Source: G963701675 sp963701675 (GTDB lineage: Bacteria > Planctomycetota > Planctomycetia > Gemmatales > Gemmataceae). Taken from it: a stretch of 64,000 nucleotides of DNA. The notes under the pieces are model-generated. The model was not told the origin of the DNA and did no database searches. It worked only from the letters and a program-made list of their open reading frames with translations. Position 1 is the stretch's first letter, and each line of letters opens with the position of its first letter. Position numbers and translations under genes: made by a program. Shown here piece after piece: positions 21,893 through 31,250 of the stretch. The stretch spans positions 3,472,001-3,536,000 of the forward strand of contig OY969623.1 of NCBI GenBank assembly GCA_963701675.1, in the 5' to 3' direction.

Positions 21893-24379
21893 ATGAGCCG
21901 TTGCACCGCGATTTTGATCATGTTGACCGTCGGCGCCGTTGCCGATGACCTCGCTAGCGGTGAATCACGCGGACAACAACCCAAGTCGGAATCGGACGCG
22001 AAGCCCCGGCCGGTGTTGCCGGGCGTGCAGCCGGGCGGCGCCATTCTGTTGCCGAACCAATGGTCGTTACGGCCGGCGGGAATGCACATCGAACTCGGTG
22101 ATTTCCCGGTGAATCTTGCGATTCATCCGAAGGGTGAATGGCTTGCCGCCTTGAACGCGGGCTATGCCGAACACGAGATTGTTGTCGTTAACCTCAAGAC
22201 GCAGAAGATCGCCAATCGCGTCATCCTGCCGCAGACCTTTTATGGAATCTGCTTCTCGCCGGACGGCAAGCGGCTCTTCGCCAGCGGCGGCGAATTCGAA
22301 GTGGTTCATTCATTCGAATTCAATGACGGAATGCTTGAGCGGCGGCGTGATCTGCGCATCGTGGATGTGAAGCAAAAGTTCATTCCGGGCGGCATCGCCC
22401 TCGATCCATCCGGAAAGACGCTGTTTACCGCTGGGACATGGGGACATGGTGTCTGCGTCTTGCCGCTGGAAGCCGAAGGCGACAAGACCATCATTTCCAC
22501 TGGCGAGGAGAGCTATCCATACACCGTGGTCGTTGACCCCACGGGGAAGCGCGCCTACGTCAGCCTGTGGAACAAAGCAGCCGTGTCCGTCCTCGATGTG
22601 GCGACAAAGAAAATCATTGCCACCTGGCCGACGGAGCGCCATCCGACGGAATTTGCCCTTACCGCCGACGGCAAGACCCTCTTCGTCGCCTGTGCGAATT
22701 CCACCAAGGTAAGCGTCATCGACACGGAAGCGGGAAAGGGATTGGAGACGCTCTCCTGCTCGCTTTACCCGACGGCGCCTTCCGGCAACACACCGAACAG
22801 CATGTCTTTGACGCCGGATGGTCAAGTGCTGTTCGTGGCCAATGCCGATGCCAACAACATTTCCGTTTTCAACGTGGCCGAGCCGGGCAAGGCTAAACCA
22901 CTCGGCTTCATTCCTGCCGGCTGGTACACGACGTCGGTGCGCTTCAATCCGGTCGACAAGCGCATCTATTTTGCGAATGGAAAAGGCACTACGCCGAAGG
23001 CAAATCCGCAGGGACCGCAACCCGCCGTCCAGGGCAAGACCATCCGTCAATACATCGGCGATCTTTATCGCGGCACGCTCGGAATTTTGCCCATGCCAAC
23101 GCCGGAACAAATGGCGAAGCTCAGCAAGGAGGCCTATGCGTGCAGCCCGCTCCGCAGCGACGCCGGCGCCACCGTCGAGGCGCCGAAGGGCAACCCCATT
23201 CCTGCCAAAGTCGGCGACTCGAGCCCGATCAAGCACTGCATTTACATCATCAAAGAAAACCGGACTTACGATCAAATACTGGGCGACCTGGAAAAAGGGA
23301 ACGGCGACCCCGGACTGTGCCTTTTCCCTGAGCGTGTGACCCCGAACCATCACAAGCTGGCCCGCGAGTTCGTGCTCCTCGATAACTTCTATGTCGAAGG
23401 CGAAGTCTCCGCCGACGGCCACGAGTGGTCCATGGGCGCTTACGCTACCGATTACGTGGAGAAAGTTTGGCCGCTAAACTACCGCGGCAGCCCTTACAAG
23501 AAACTGTCGGAGTATCCCTCCGAAGGCGCCCACGACGCCATCGCACGGCCGGCCGGCGGCTACATTTGGGATCGCGCCGCCGAAGCGGGAGTCTCGTATC
23601 GGAGCTACGGAGAATGGGTGGAGAACGGAAAAACGCCGAATGATCCGGGTCGGGCTACCGTCAAGGCCCTCGAAGGTCATATTGACCCGATGTTCCGTGG
23701 CTATGACCTCGACTATCCCGATGTCAAACGCACGGAGCGCTTCATTGAAGAACTTAAACGCTTCGAGCGCGAAGGCGAAATGCCTCGGCTCCAGATCGTC
23801 CGACTACCCAACGATCACACCTACGGCACGCGCGCCGGCCGGCTCACGCCGACTGCGATGGTGGCGGACAACGACTTGGCCCTCGGACGTTTGGTTGAAG
23901 CGGTCAGCAAGAGCAAGTTTTGGAAAGACACCGCGATCTTTGTTGTCGAGGACGATGCCCAAAACGGTCCCGATCACGTGGATGCCCACCGCACGATCGC
24001 GTATGTCATCAGCCCGTACACGAAGCGCGGAATTATCGACTCATCGTTTTACTCCACCAGCAGCATGTTACGGACGATGGAGTTGATCCTCGGCCTCAAA
24101 CCAATGAGTCAGTTTGATGCCGCGGCCCGACCCATGTATGCGTCGTTTCAGCAAACGCCTGATCTGCGGCCGTATGAGCACGTTACTCCTCAAGTCGACA
24201 TGACCGAGAAGAACGCGGCGACCGCTTGGGGCGCCGAGCTTTCTGAGAAATTCAATCTGGCCAAGGAAGATGCTGCCGATGATTTGCTCTTCAACGAAGT
24301 CATTTGGCGTTCGGTCAAGGGAGCGAAGTCGCCGATGCCGCCGCCGGTGCGAGCGGCGTTTGTCTTTCCGCACGATTAA
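21893..24379 (+). CDS. YncE-like beta-propeller / phosphoesterase fusion, secreted
   Basis: 828 residues. A signal peptide (about 1-18) is followed by a YncE-type beta-propeller (about 70-390) with repeated blades such as GICFSPDGKRLFASGGEFEV, YTVVVDPTGKRAYVSLWNKA and NSMSLTPDGQVLFVANADAN. From about 440 a phosphoesterase (PF04185-like) domain begins with IIKENRTYDQILGD, then NFYVEGEVSADGHEWSMGAY, IVRLPNDHTYGTRAG and VVEDDAQNGPDHVDAHRTIA, with metal-ligand Asp/His residues conserved. This architecture is widespread in planctomycetes and acidobacteria. It probably acts outside the cytoplasm on phosphate esters; the propeller may bind a surface partner. Confidence 0.88.
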   Translation: MSRCTAILIMLTVGAVADDLASGESRGQQPKSESDAKPRPVLPGVQPGGAILLPNQWSLRPAGMHIELGDFPVNLAIHPKGEWLAALNAGYAEHEIVVVNLKTQKIANRVILPQTFYGICFSPDGKRLFASGGEFEVVHSFEFNDGMLERRRDLRIVDVKQKFIPGGIALDPSGKTLFTAGTWGHGVCVLPLEAEGDKTIISTGEESYPYTVVVDPTGKRAYVSLWNKAAVSVLDVATKKIIATWPTERHPTEFALTADGKTLFVACANSTKVSVIDTEAGKGLETLSCSLYPTAPSGNTPNSMSLTPDGQVLFVANADANNISVFNVAEPGKAKPLGFIPAGWYTTSVRFNPVDKRIYFANGKGTTPKANPQGPQPAVQGKTIRQYIGDLYRGTLGILPMPTPEQMAKLSKEAYACSPLRSDAGATVEAPKGNPIPAKVGDSSPIKHCIYIIKENRTYDQILGDLEKGNGDPGLCLFPERVTPNHHKLAREFVLLDNFYVEGEVSADGHEWSMGAYATDYVEKVWPLNYRGSPYKKLSEYPSEGAHDAIARPAGGYIWDRAAEAGVSYRSYGEWVENGKTPNDPGRATVKALEGHIDPMFRGYDLDYPDVKRTERFIEELKRFEREGEMPRLQIVRLPNDHTYGTRAGRLTPTAMVADNDLALGRLVEAVSKSKFWKDTAIFVVEDDAQNGPDHVDAHRTIAYVISPYTKRGIIDSSFYSTSSMLRTMELILGLKPMSQFDAAARPMYASFQQTPDLRPYEHVTPQVDMTEKNAATAWGAELSEKFNLAKEDAADDLLFNEVIWRSVKGAKSPMPPPVRAAFVFPHD

Positions 24380-24443
24380 GCGCTTCCGGTTCATCCAGAA
24401 AGAACCGTTGTTCCCGCCGCAGGCGCAATCCATAATGGAATGA

Positions 24444-25790
24444 ATGTCGCGTTTCAATCGTACGAGCTCGTTCCGCCTGCTGGTTTGTGCGTTGGCTTTC
24501 TGTTCCGGCGCCCGTGATTCAAACGGGACGCCCCCTGCCGACCGTAACCGCTCCCACGGCGAGATTCCGGGCGGCGGACTCGCGGATCAAGCGCAGTTGC
24601 AACAACGTCTCCTCCAGGCACGACTGGCCGCCGAATTCCAGGGCCTAGTCGGCAAGAACAAGGCCGACCCACGGTTTCTGCAAAGCCTGCAAGCCGATCC
24701 CAAGCGACAAGAGGAGATCGAGAAGCTGCTTCGTTCCATAATGGAAAACCACCCGGGGCTTGCAGGTAAGGTGGATCGCAGCGACCCCACGGTTCGGCAG
24801 CTCGAGAGCCTTTACAAGGATTGGGGCGGAAAGGAAGGAACACGGCCTCCGGGTTTCGACCACGATCTTTGGAAGAAGATGGAGAACACGGCGAAGGCGC
24901 CAAACACGAGTCGTCGGCCGACGCCCGCGCCACCACCACCGGCAGGTTTGCAAGGCGCCGATCAACCACTTTCAGCAAACGGTCAGCCGCCAAGCCAGCC
25001 GCCGCCGTCGAGCCCACGGTCGAATCCTTTTGCAACACCGCAGAGTCACGGTGTCAACGAACGCATCATTCGCTGGGCACAGCGGTTTGTCGAACAGAAT
25101 CCCAGCCTGCGGGACTCCCATATTCTGCGAAGCGTCGCCGAAGAAATAGATCGTGTTCGCCTTCGCGACGCCCTACGAACAGACAGCCCAATCGCCTCGC
25201 AACTTGCTCGCGGCATTGACAGACTCATGCCGTCGCAAACATTCATCGACGACAAGCTTCGTCCGATGTTGAACCGGATTCCCCGGCCCAACTTCCCCGA
25301 CGTGCAGCTTCCAAGCATCGACTTGCCGCAGGTAACCATGCCTTCTGTCGATTGGTCGCCGCCTGGGATTGGCGTTCCGTCAAGGAGGACGCTGGGCGTG
25401 GGACTGCTGGCTATCCTGGCCGCAGTCGCAATACTGTATTTGATACGCCGAGTCCATTTGCCTCGACGCGAGTTGCAACAGGACGCTTACTCAAACGCCA
25501 CTAAGTATCGTTTCGACTTTCGGACGCCCCTGCGAACGCGTCAGGATTTGGTGCGCACCTTCGAGCAACTTTCGCTGCAAGAACTCGGTCCCGACGCCAA
25601 AAACTGGAACCACCGCGCCATCGCCGAACAACTCGGAGGCAACTCGTTTGATCGCCGACGATCAGCGGCCGTGTTGGCAGGTCTCTACGAAACCGCGCGA
25701 TATGCGCCCGATTCAGAGGAATTGCCGCCTGACGCAATCGGTGTTGCCCAGCGCGAAGTCAGGTTACTCGCCGAGGCGCCGCACGCATGA
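24444..25790 (+). CDS. DUF4129-like membrane protein
   Basis: 448 residues starting at ATG 24444. An N-terminal export segment (FRLLVCALAFCSGA) is followed by a long Pro/Gln/Arg-rich soluble region. A single membrane helix lies at about 310-330 (GVGLLAILAAVAILYLI), and the cytosolic tail FRTPLRTRQDLVRTFEQLSL with NHRAIAEQLG matches DUF4129. It is the first gene of the DUF4129/DUF4350/MoxR/DUF58 operon and its stop overlaps the next ATG by 4 bases. In known operons of this type these proteins accompany MoxR ATPases and DUF58 proteins at the membrane; the exact role is not established. Confidence 0.72.
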   Translation: MSRFNRTSSFRLLVCALAFCSGARDSNGTPPADRNRSHGEIPGGGLADQAQLQQRLLQARLAAEFQGLVGKNKADPRFLQSLQADPKRQEEIEKLLRSIMENHPGLAGKVDRSDPTVRQLESLYKDWGGKEGTRPPGFDHDLWKKMENTAKAPNTSRRPTPAPPPPAGLQGADQPLSANGQPPSQPPPSSPRSNPFATPQSHGVNERIIRWAQRFVEQNPSLRDSHILRSVAEEIDRVRLRDALRTDSPIASQLARGIDRLMPSQTFIDDKLRPMLNRIPRPNFPDVQLPSIDLPQVTMPSVDWSPPGIGVPSRRTLGVGLLAILAAVAILYLIRRVHLPRRELQQDAYSNATKYRFDFRTPLRTRQDLVRTFEQLSLQELGPDAKNWNHRAIAEQLGGNSFDRRRSAAVLAGLYETARYAPDSEELPPDAIGVAQREVRLLAEAPHA

Positions 25791-27156
25791 ATTCTAAGCT
25801 GCTGAAACATGCGTTGGGCGTGGCGTTGGTCTGCGTCGCCGCGGCGCCACTAGCGCGCAAACGCCGGAGTTGGATAACCATGCCTTTCGACTCATCCTCA
25901 ATCAATTCGGCCTGAAACCGCTTCGCCGGCTCGATGACCTCGCGAAAACCCCGGAACAAACGATCCTCATTGTTTTCGGCGAAACCGAAGCCGTACGGCA
26001 GATTCCGAACGGTTTGCGGAGTTTCGTCGAAGCCGGCGGCGCGGTGTTGATTGCCACGGACCGGCAGACGCCGAGCTTCTTCCGGCGCACGGACATGCAA
26101 TTAGGCGTCACAGGCCTGGGTGTAAGTGCTCAACGAGGTATACGCTGCTACGGCGATCAACGTCATTGCCCGTTTGCCCATCGTGGGTCGGGTCCGGATG
26201 CGGCTATGTTTGAAACCAGCCACTCCATCGCCACGAATCGGCCTAGCTATGTCGCGATTAGCGCTAACGATCTCAAAGGTACGACATTATCCGTATTTGC
26301 GTGGTTGAGAAATAGTGCGCTCGAGCGCGCCATAGGAACACAGTACGTAAGAGAACCGCTGCCTTTCGCCGTCGGCGGAACGATGGGTAAAGGTCGAATA
26401 CTTGTCGTGGCCGATCACAGCATCTTCATCAACGGCATGATGCTTCCAAGCGACTTGCAAAACGGAAACATGCAATTCGCCTATAATTGCGTCCGCTGGC
26501 TCAAAAATCGGACGCGTACGCGTGCCCTTTTTATCGACGAAGGGCACATCGAAACGAGCTTCGACGTACCCCTGGCAACCGACGGTGCTTTGCCCGATTT
26601 GCCGGTTTCTCCGATTCAACTCGCCAATGCAGTTATCACAGCGGCGGAGCGGGAAGATCTTTTCAATCGATACATCTTGGAAGCGTTGGGGGAGCGGCGA
26701 GTACTTCGCATGTGGTTGATCGGCCTGACCGCGGCCCTGCTCATCTACGGCGTCTTTCGTTTGATGCGCGCCGGCTATCAAGCGGAGTCAAAAGTACCAC
26801 TGGTTACCCGAAGCATTGCACAACTTCAACCCGCGGCGTCCGTGGTGGACCGACGGCATCAGCAATCGGTTTCAGACGGCAACTTCTATGAGGCAGCACG
26901 CGAGCTCGCCGTCGCCGCCCTAACTGAAGTCGGTTACGATCCGGCGCTGGCGCGGACTTGGGAGAAACCAACCGTCCGAGTCGACGGAAATTGGTGGAAC
27001 CGACAAACGCTGTCCCATCGTGTCCACCAATTATGGAAGCTGGCTTACGACGATCAAACGCGGCCAGTGTCACGCCGACAGTTGGCAGCGCTATTGGTAC
27101 ATGTGGATGAAGTTCGGCGAGCCGCACGACGAGGAATTCTCACCATTGATGTTTGA
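25787..27156 (+). CDS. DUF4350 domain protein, frameshifted in the signal peptide region
   Basis: The ATG at 25787 overlaps the previous stop and encodes a signal-like MNSKLLKHALGVALVCVAAA. That frame closes soon after. The conserved part (AQTPELDNHAFRLILNQFG onward) is one frame away and joins it if one base is changed in TAGCGCGCAAACG near 25853. The mature part is a DUF4350 (GldG-like) domain: SFVEAGGAVLIATDRQTPSF, GGTMGKGRILVVADHSIFIN and RALFIDEGHIETSFD, then a membrane helix at ALLIYGVFRLM. If the frameshift is real, a TTG at 25870 is the only nearby start and the product would lack its export signal. Part of the MoxR/DUF58 operon. Confidence 0.75.
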
Positions 27157-27171
27157 GCGAAAGTGATAGGA

Positions 27172-28164
27172 ATGCACACGACTGTACCGGCGAAATCCGC
27201 TAATTCTGACGGAGCACTGCGCCAATGGACCGAGCGCATTCGGCAACTCCGCGACCAGACCTTAGCCGAAGTCGGCAAGGTCGTCGTCGGCATGGAGCAC
27301 GTTACCCATCAATTTCTCATCGCCCTCTTGGCCAACGGCCACGTTCTACTCGAAGGCGTTCCGGGAGTGGCGAAGACAACGCTTTCGAAAATGTTTGCAC
27401 GCGTTCTGGGCGTCAAGCATCAACGCATTCAGTTCACGCCGGACCTGTTGCCGTCGGATGTCACCGGAACCTACATCTATGACCGCAAGCAAAATGATTT
27501 CGTGCTTCGAAAAGGCCCTATTTTCTGTCAGGTGCTGCTCGCGGATGAAGTAAACCGGGCGCCGGCGAAAACCCAATCGGCGTTGCTGGAGGCGATGCAA
27601 GAAAACCAGGTCACTATCGAGGGTACGACGTTGCCCCTGCCGGCGCCGTTCATGGTCCTGGCAACGCAAAACCCGGTGGAGCATGAGGGCGTCTATCGCC
27701 TTCCCGAAGCTCAGTTGGATCGTTTTCTACTTCGTGTGGACATGGGTTATCCAGACCATGCTCGCGAGGTCGAAATGCTGCGGCTCCATAGTGGTCCTGT
27801 CTCGGAGTCGGAAGCGCTCTTCACAGCAGAGTTGATCTTGGACGTACAACGGTTGTTGTCGTCCGTGCACGGGACCGACGCGCTGTTCCATTACATCATT
27901 GATGTCGCCGAAGCCACACGATCGCACCCCGATTTGTATTTGGGCGCCAGTCCACGCGCGGCACTATGCCTGTTGCGCTGCGCACGGGCCCGGGCCTTGC
28001 TCGATGGCCGACACTATTTCACCCACGAAGACGTACAAGCCGTCGCCCCGGCGGTGCTCGCACATCGGCTCATCGTTCGCCCGGAGGCCGAGGTCGAAGG
28101 CAAGCAAGCCTCAGAGATTATCCGCGACATTCTCAAGACCGTTCCGGTACTCGACATTAAGTGA
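27172..28164 (+). CDS. MoxR-family AAA+ ATPase
   Basis: About 330 residues. Walker A is GVPGVAKTTL, Walker B is VLLADEVNRA, and FMVLATQNPVEHEGVYRLPE with AQLDRFLLRVDMGYP is the MoxR hallmark; sensor and lid helices follow (YLGASPRAALCLLRCARARA). ATG 27172 with AGG upstream is preferred to a GTG at 27163. MoxR proteins act as chaperone-like ATPases that help assemble complexes, often with DUF58/VWA proteins encoded next door, which is the case here (stop 6 bases before the DUF58 start). Confidence 0.92.
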   Translation: MHTTVPAKSANSDGALRQWTERIRQLRDQTLAEVGKVVVGMEHVTHQFLIALLANGHVLLEGVPGVAKTTLSKMFARVLGVKHQRIQFTPDLLPSDVTGTYIYDRKQNDFVLRKGPIFCQVLLADEVNRAPAKTQSALLEAMQENQVTIEGTTLPLPAPFMVLATQNPVEHEGVYRLPEAQLDRFLLRVDMGYPDHAREVEMLRLHSGPVSESEALFTAELILDVQRLLSSVHGTDALFHYIIDVAEATRSHPDLYLGASPRAALCLLRCARARALLDGRHYFTHEDVQAVAPAVLAHRLIVRPEAEVEGKQASEIIRDILKTVPVLDIK

Positions 28165-28170
28165 TCGTGA

Positions 28171-29817
28171 ATGCTCACATCGCGCGGCAGCCGATTTCTG
28201 ATGTTTTCCGGAACGCTACTGGCCCTGACGCTGGCCGGACCGTTGATCGCCGAAACCGCGCTCTCTGACCAGGGCATTACCCTTCCCCACGCGTCGACGA
28301 TTGTCCTGATTGCGCTGGCGCTTCTCATCTGGTTTTCGTGGGAATGGCTTTGGTTTGCGTTCAGCGCCCGCATCACGGTTCGTCGGCTGCAAGTTCAACG
28401 TGTAATCGAGGACGAGCGCGGCAAGGTTGAGTCACTGTGGCCTGGGGTACCATTCACAGTTCAGGTTCGCGTTACCTTACCAGGCGGGACTGGGACGCCA
28501 TACGTCGTGCTTACCGATCGTATTCCATTCGGCGCCACGGTTATCGATGGCAGCGAACGATTCGAAGGCAGTCTTTCGCCCGATTCATCCGTTGAGTGGG
28601 AGTATCGAATTCGCGTCACTGGCATAGGTGGCACACGATTCGAAGGCATCACCTTACAAATGGCTGACCTTCAGGGATTTTTCTACTTCACTACTTTTCT
28701 CTCGACGGCACGGACCTATCGAGTGCTGCCGTCGTTGCTGGATAGGGGTGTCCGTGGCGGTACGGTAAAGCGGCACAATCTACTATTGCCCCCCGGTATT
28801 CATCGTCACCGTCGGCCGGGCTCGGGAACCGAGTTGCTTGATTTGCGCGACTACCGTCCAGGTGATCCGCCCAAGACCATCGCTTGGAAAGTCTCGGCGC
28901 GTCGGGATCGACTTATCACCAAGGAGTTTGAAAGCGAGGTGCCTGTCCGATGTACCCTCTTTGTCGACATTTCCAGCTCGGTGCGGGTGGGTGCACCTGG
29001 ACAGAATGCCCTCGCCAAGCTCGCGGAGATTGCCGCCGCCGTTGCCCGTACCGCATCCGACAATCGCGACCTGACCGGCCTTTGCCACTTCGATGAAAAC
29101 GGCTGCACCTTCGTTCGGCCGGGGCGCGGCGGCCGGCACCTGGTGCGCCTGTTGAACGTGCTCGCCGACATGGCGGCCGCCCCACCGGCGGCGAGCCATG
29201 CCGCCGCCAACGAGTTGTTGCCCACTGCTTATGGACTCGCGCAGGAAGTATACCCGGAGCTACTTAGTCGCGAAATCAATCGATCTCCGTTCTGGCTTGC
29301 GTGGCTCTGGCCGCCGCCTACGTTCGTCATTCATAGGCCACGATTGAGCGATTACGTCTATCGATGGCTGCCATTCATCTTGCCGGCATATACGCTCATG
29401 GCCGTCGGCCTCTTCGCGGTCGTTACCTACATCTTGCTACTTGTGCTTGTGGAAGCTGACGCTCCGGGTGGTGCCGTACTCGGCGCCCTGCTGGTGTGCC
29501 TCATCGGCTTCGCGCTTGCGATACTTCGGCTGCCCGCGGCCATGTTCTTTCCGCATAAGCGTCGTCGGCTTCAATGGCGCAAGAGGCTGGCCGCCGTGCT
29601 CTCGGTGAAGTACAACCTGGCGCCGGGCGGCTTGGCGATGCTCTTGGAGGATGACGATCGCTTCGGTTACTACGTGCAGCGATTTCTCGCGGACCACCAC
29701 ATCCCGTATCCAGCGCCTCTCTACGATAGACAAGGCCGCTATCTCTTCGCCGCACCGGGTAAAGCCGGAATTCTTTCCTCCGCACTCTTGCGCCGTTGCA
29801 AGAAGCCACGACAATGA
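28171..29817 (+). CDS. DUF58 domain protein, main part
   Basis: 548 residues. Two N-terminal membrane helices (FSGTLLALTLAGPLIAET; IVLIALALLIWFSWEWLWFA) are followed by a beta-rich region. The DUF58 signature is GTELLDLRDYRPGDPPKTIA then WKVSARRDRLITKEFESE, followed by a VWA-like TLFVDISSSVRVG. Two further helices occur at about 385-450, which is more membrane content than in typical DUF58 proteins. The frame stops at 29817, but the natural continuation is in the next frame (see following entry), so this is probably one protein of about 665 residues with a frameshift near 29790. Confidence 0.88.
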   Translation: MLTSRGSRFLMFSGTLLALTLAGPLIAETALSDQGITLPHASTIVLIALALLIWFSWEWLWFAFSARITVRRLQVQRVIEDERGKVESLWPGVPFTVQVRVTLPGGTGTPYVVLTDRIPFGATVIDGSERFEGSLSPDSSVEWEYRIRVTGIGGTRFEGITLQMADLQGFFYFTTFLSTARTYRVLPSLLDRGVRGGTVKRHNLLLPPGIHRHRRPGSGTELLDLRDYRPGDPPKTIAWKVSARRDRLITKEFESEVPVRCTLFVDISSSVRVGAPGQNALAKLAEIAAAVARTASDNRDLTGLCHFDENGCTFVRPGRGGRHLVRLLNVLADMAAAPPAASHAAANELLPTAYGLAQEVYPELLSREINRSPFWLAWLWPPPTFVIHRPRLSDYVYRWLPFILPAYTLMAVGLFAVVTYILLLVLVEADAPGGAVLGALLVCLIGFALAILRLPAAMFFPHKRRRLQWRKRLAAVLSVKYNLAPGGLAMLLEDDDRFGYYVQRFLADHHIPYPAPLYDRQGRYLFAAPGKAGILSSALLRRCKKPRQ

Positions 29818-30178
29818 ACTCTTCGTGCTTCTTGTAGACTTGTTGGAAATGCCCGACCAGCTACCACCGCTCGTACGTGCCGTGAAAGTAGCGTTGGCCA
29901 GGCACCATCGTTTGATCTTGATTTGCCCCTGGCCGCCGGGTGTGCCGACTCCCGACAAGCACGATGAAATCACTGGAGAACGCCGTAGTTACGCAAACCT
30001 CGATTATGTCAAACTCGTGCGAGATACCACGACGATGCGTTTTCATCGCGCCTATCACCGTGTGCGGCAGACCTTTGGCGGTCTGGGCGTGCCGGTAGTT
30101 TGTGCCGCAGACGGCGACCCCGCCCGGGTCATCCTAGACCGACTTGAAACATTGCGCGACCTCGGGGGGAAGCGATGA
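29818..30178 (+). pseudogene. C-terminal tail of the DUF58 protein after the frameshift
   Basis: The frame overlapping the end of the DUF58 gene reads AVARSHDNELFVLLVDLLEM then ALARHHRLILICPWPPGVPT and YHRVRQTFGGLGVPVVCAAD. This is the alpha/beta continuation seen at the end of the VWA-like region of DUF58 proteins. One added base in CTCTTGCGCCGTTGC near 29790 would fuse it to the main part. No good independent start with a ribosome-binding site is visible. Its stop overlaps the next ATG (30175) by 4 bases. Confidence 0.72.
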
Positions 30179-30939
30179 AACAGGCGGATGGGCAATCAAA
30201 CAAATGGTCCGAACCGGGCATCGCTCATTACTTGGTTGTCGAGTTGGTGGCACTCGGCGTGATTGGCATCATCGTGTATCAACGAACGAGCGGCATAGTC
30301 GCCATCGTCCCGGTGCTGGCAGGCCTGGCTGGTGCACTTAGCAGCTTCGGCTCCATATTGGTCATAGTAGCCGTGGCCGTGTGTTTAAACGCGCCGGCGT
30401 TTGCACAACCCTCGTTCTCTCACGAACTCTTTGCCGACGGAATACTCTGCGCGGCGGTGCTCGGATACGTAGTGGCGAACTATCGGCTTCAGTCGCTGAG
30501 CGTGCAGATCTTCCCGCCGGACCCGCGCTTGCGCGAAGACCGAAAGCCGCGAACCGGTTTCTTTCGTTTCCTTCCGCCTTGGCGACGCCTGATTCTGCAT
30601 CGTCGTTCACCTACCAAAGTGACTACGATGGAGATTGGAACCGCAGTTGCGACGTTGCCCGTGTGCGCCATCCTGGCGCTATGCCTTTGGCTAGCGATCC
30701 CCGAAGAGTTGGCGAATCCCGGACTGTCGCACCCGATTTGGCGCGGGGTTGTGCTGGCGTGGCTGTTCGGATTGGTATGGCTCGTATCGTTTGGTCTTCT
30801 CGGCTATGTACGCGACCGCAGAATGTCGATCGATGAGGCGACCTTATTCTTGCAAGACACGCTCTGGGCCGAGACTCGGCGGGAACAACGTCGGCTGAAT
30901 CGTTGGCTCTCGTGGCAACACCGGAGGGAGACACCGTGA
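30175..30939 (+). CDS. Polytopic membrane protein of the MoxR/DUF58 operon
   Basis: 254 residues from ATG 30175, starting within the stop of the previous frame (ATGA), so translation is coupled. Five or six membrane helices are visible, e.g. YLVVELVALGVIGIIVY, ILVIVAVAVCL and GVVLAWLFGLVWLVSFGLLG. A basic loop (PPWRRLILHRRSPTKVTT) faces the cytosol. No family is recognised; position suggests a membrane partner of the MoxR/DUF58 system. Confidence 0.65.
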   Translation: MKQADGQSNKWSEPGIAHYLVVELVALGVIGIIVYQRTSGIVAIVPVLAGLAGALSSFGSILVIVAVAVCLNAPAFAQPSFSHELFADGILCAAVLGYVVANYRLQSLSVQIFPPDPRLREDRKPRTGFFRFLPPWRRLILHRRSPTKVTTMEIGTAVATLPVCAILALCLWLAIPEELANPGLSHPIWRGVVLAWLFGLVWLVSFGLLGYVRDRRMSIDEATLFLQDTLWAETRREQRRLNRWLSWQHRRETP

Positions 30940-31229
30940 GATATTGGATACGAGAAACGGCGGGATGGGTATTGGTGGGACTCGGACTCCTGGCCTTCTA
31001 CGCCTGCTACGCCATGCTAATCGGAGGACAGGTCATAGAAGCCGGCGCCTTTACCATGGTTGGAATCTTCATTTTCCGCGGTGGGATTCATTTGTTGAAG
31101 ATGGCTGTCGCCGCTCAGGTGTGCCTGCGAGCGCAGAAAGAAGCGGAAGCGGCTGAGGCAATCGCGCAGTCGCGGAGTGTGGTCCAACCAAACGTTTTTT
31201 CGGAGCGGAGTTCCCGCTCCGTACGCTAA
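30936..31229 (+). CDS. Small membrane protein, end of the MoxR/DUF58 operon
   Basis: 97 residues starting at GTG 30936, overlapping the previous stop (GTGA). Two helices (WVLVGLGLLAFYACYAMLIG; GAFTMVGIFIFRGGIHLLKM) and a charged tail. The 3' end contains an 8-bp hairpin, CGGAGCGG/CCGCTCCG (31201-31221), inside the coding sequence just before the stop, which may reduce read-through into the epimerase gene. Function unknown. Confidence 0.6.
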   Translation: MRYWIRETAGWVLVGLGLLAFYACYAMLIGGQVIEAGAFTMVGIFIFRGGIHLLKMAVAAQVCLRAQKEAEAAEAIAQSRSVVQPNVFSERSSRSVR

Positions 31230-31250
31230 GCCTGCCGGTCCCCGAGGTTC

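Noticed and set aside
22310..23422. Minus-strand frame of 370 codons inside the phosphoesterase gene
   Set aside because: Shadow of the strongly conserved YncE/phosphoesterase fusion; low-complexity, His/Arg/Val-rich translation.
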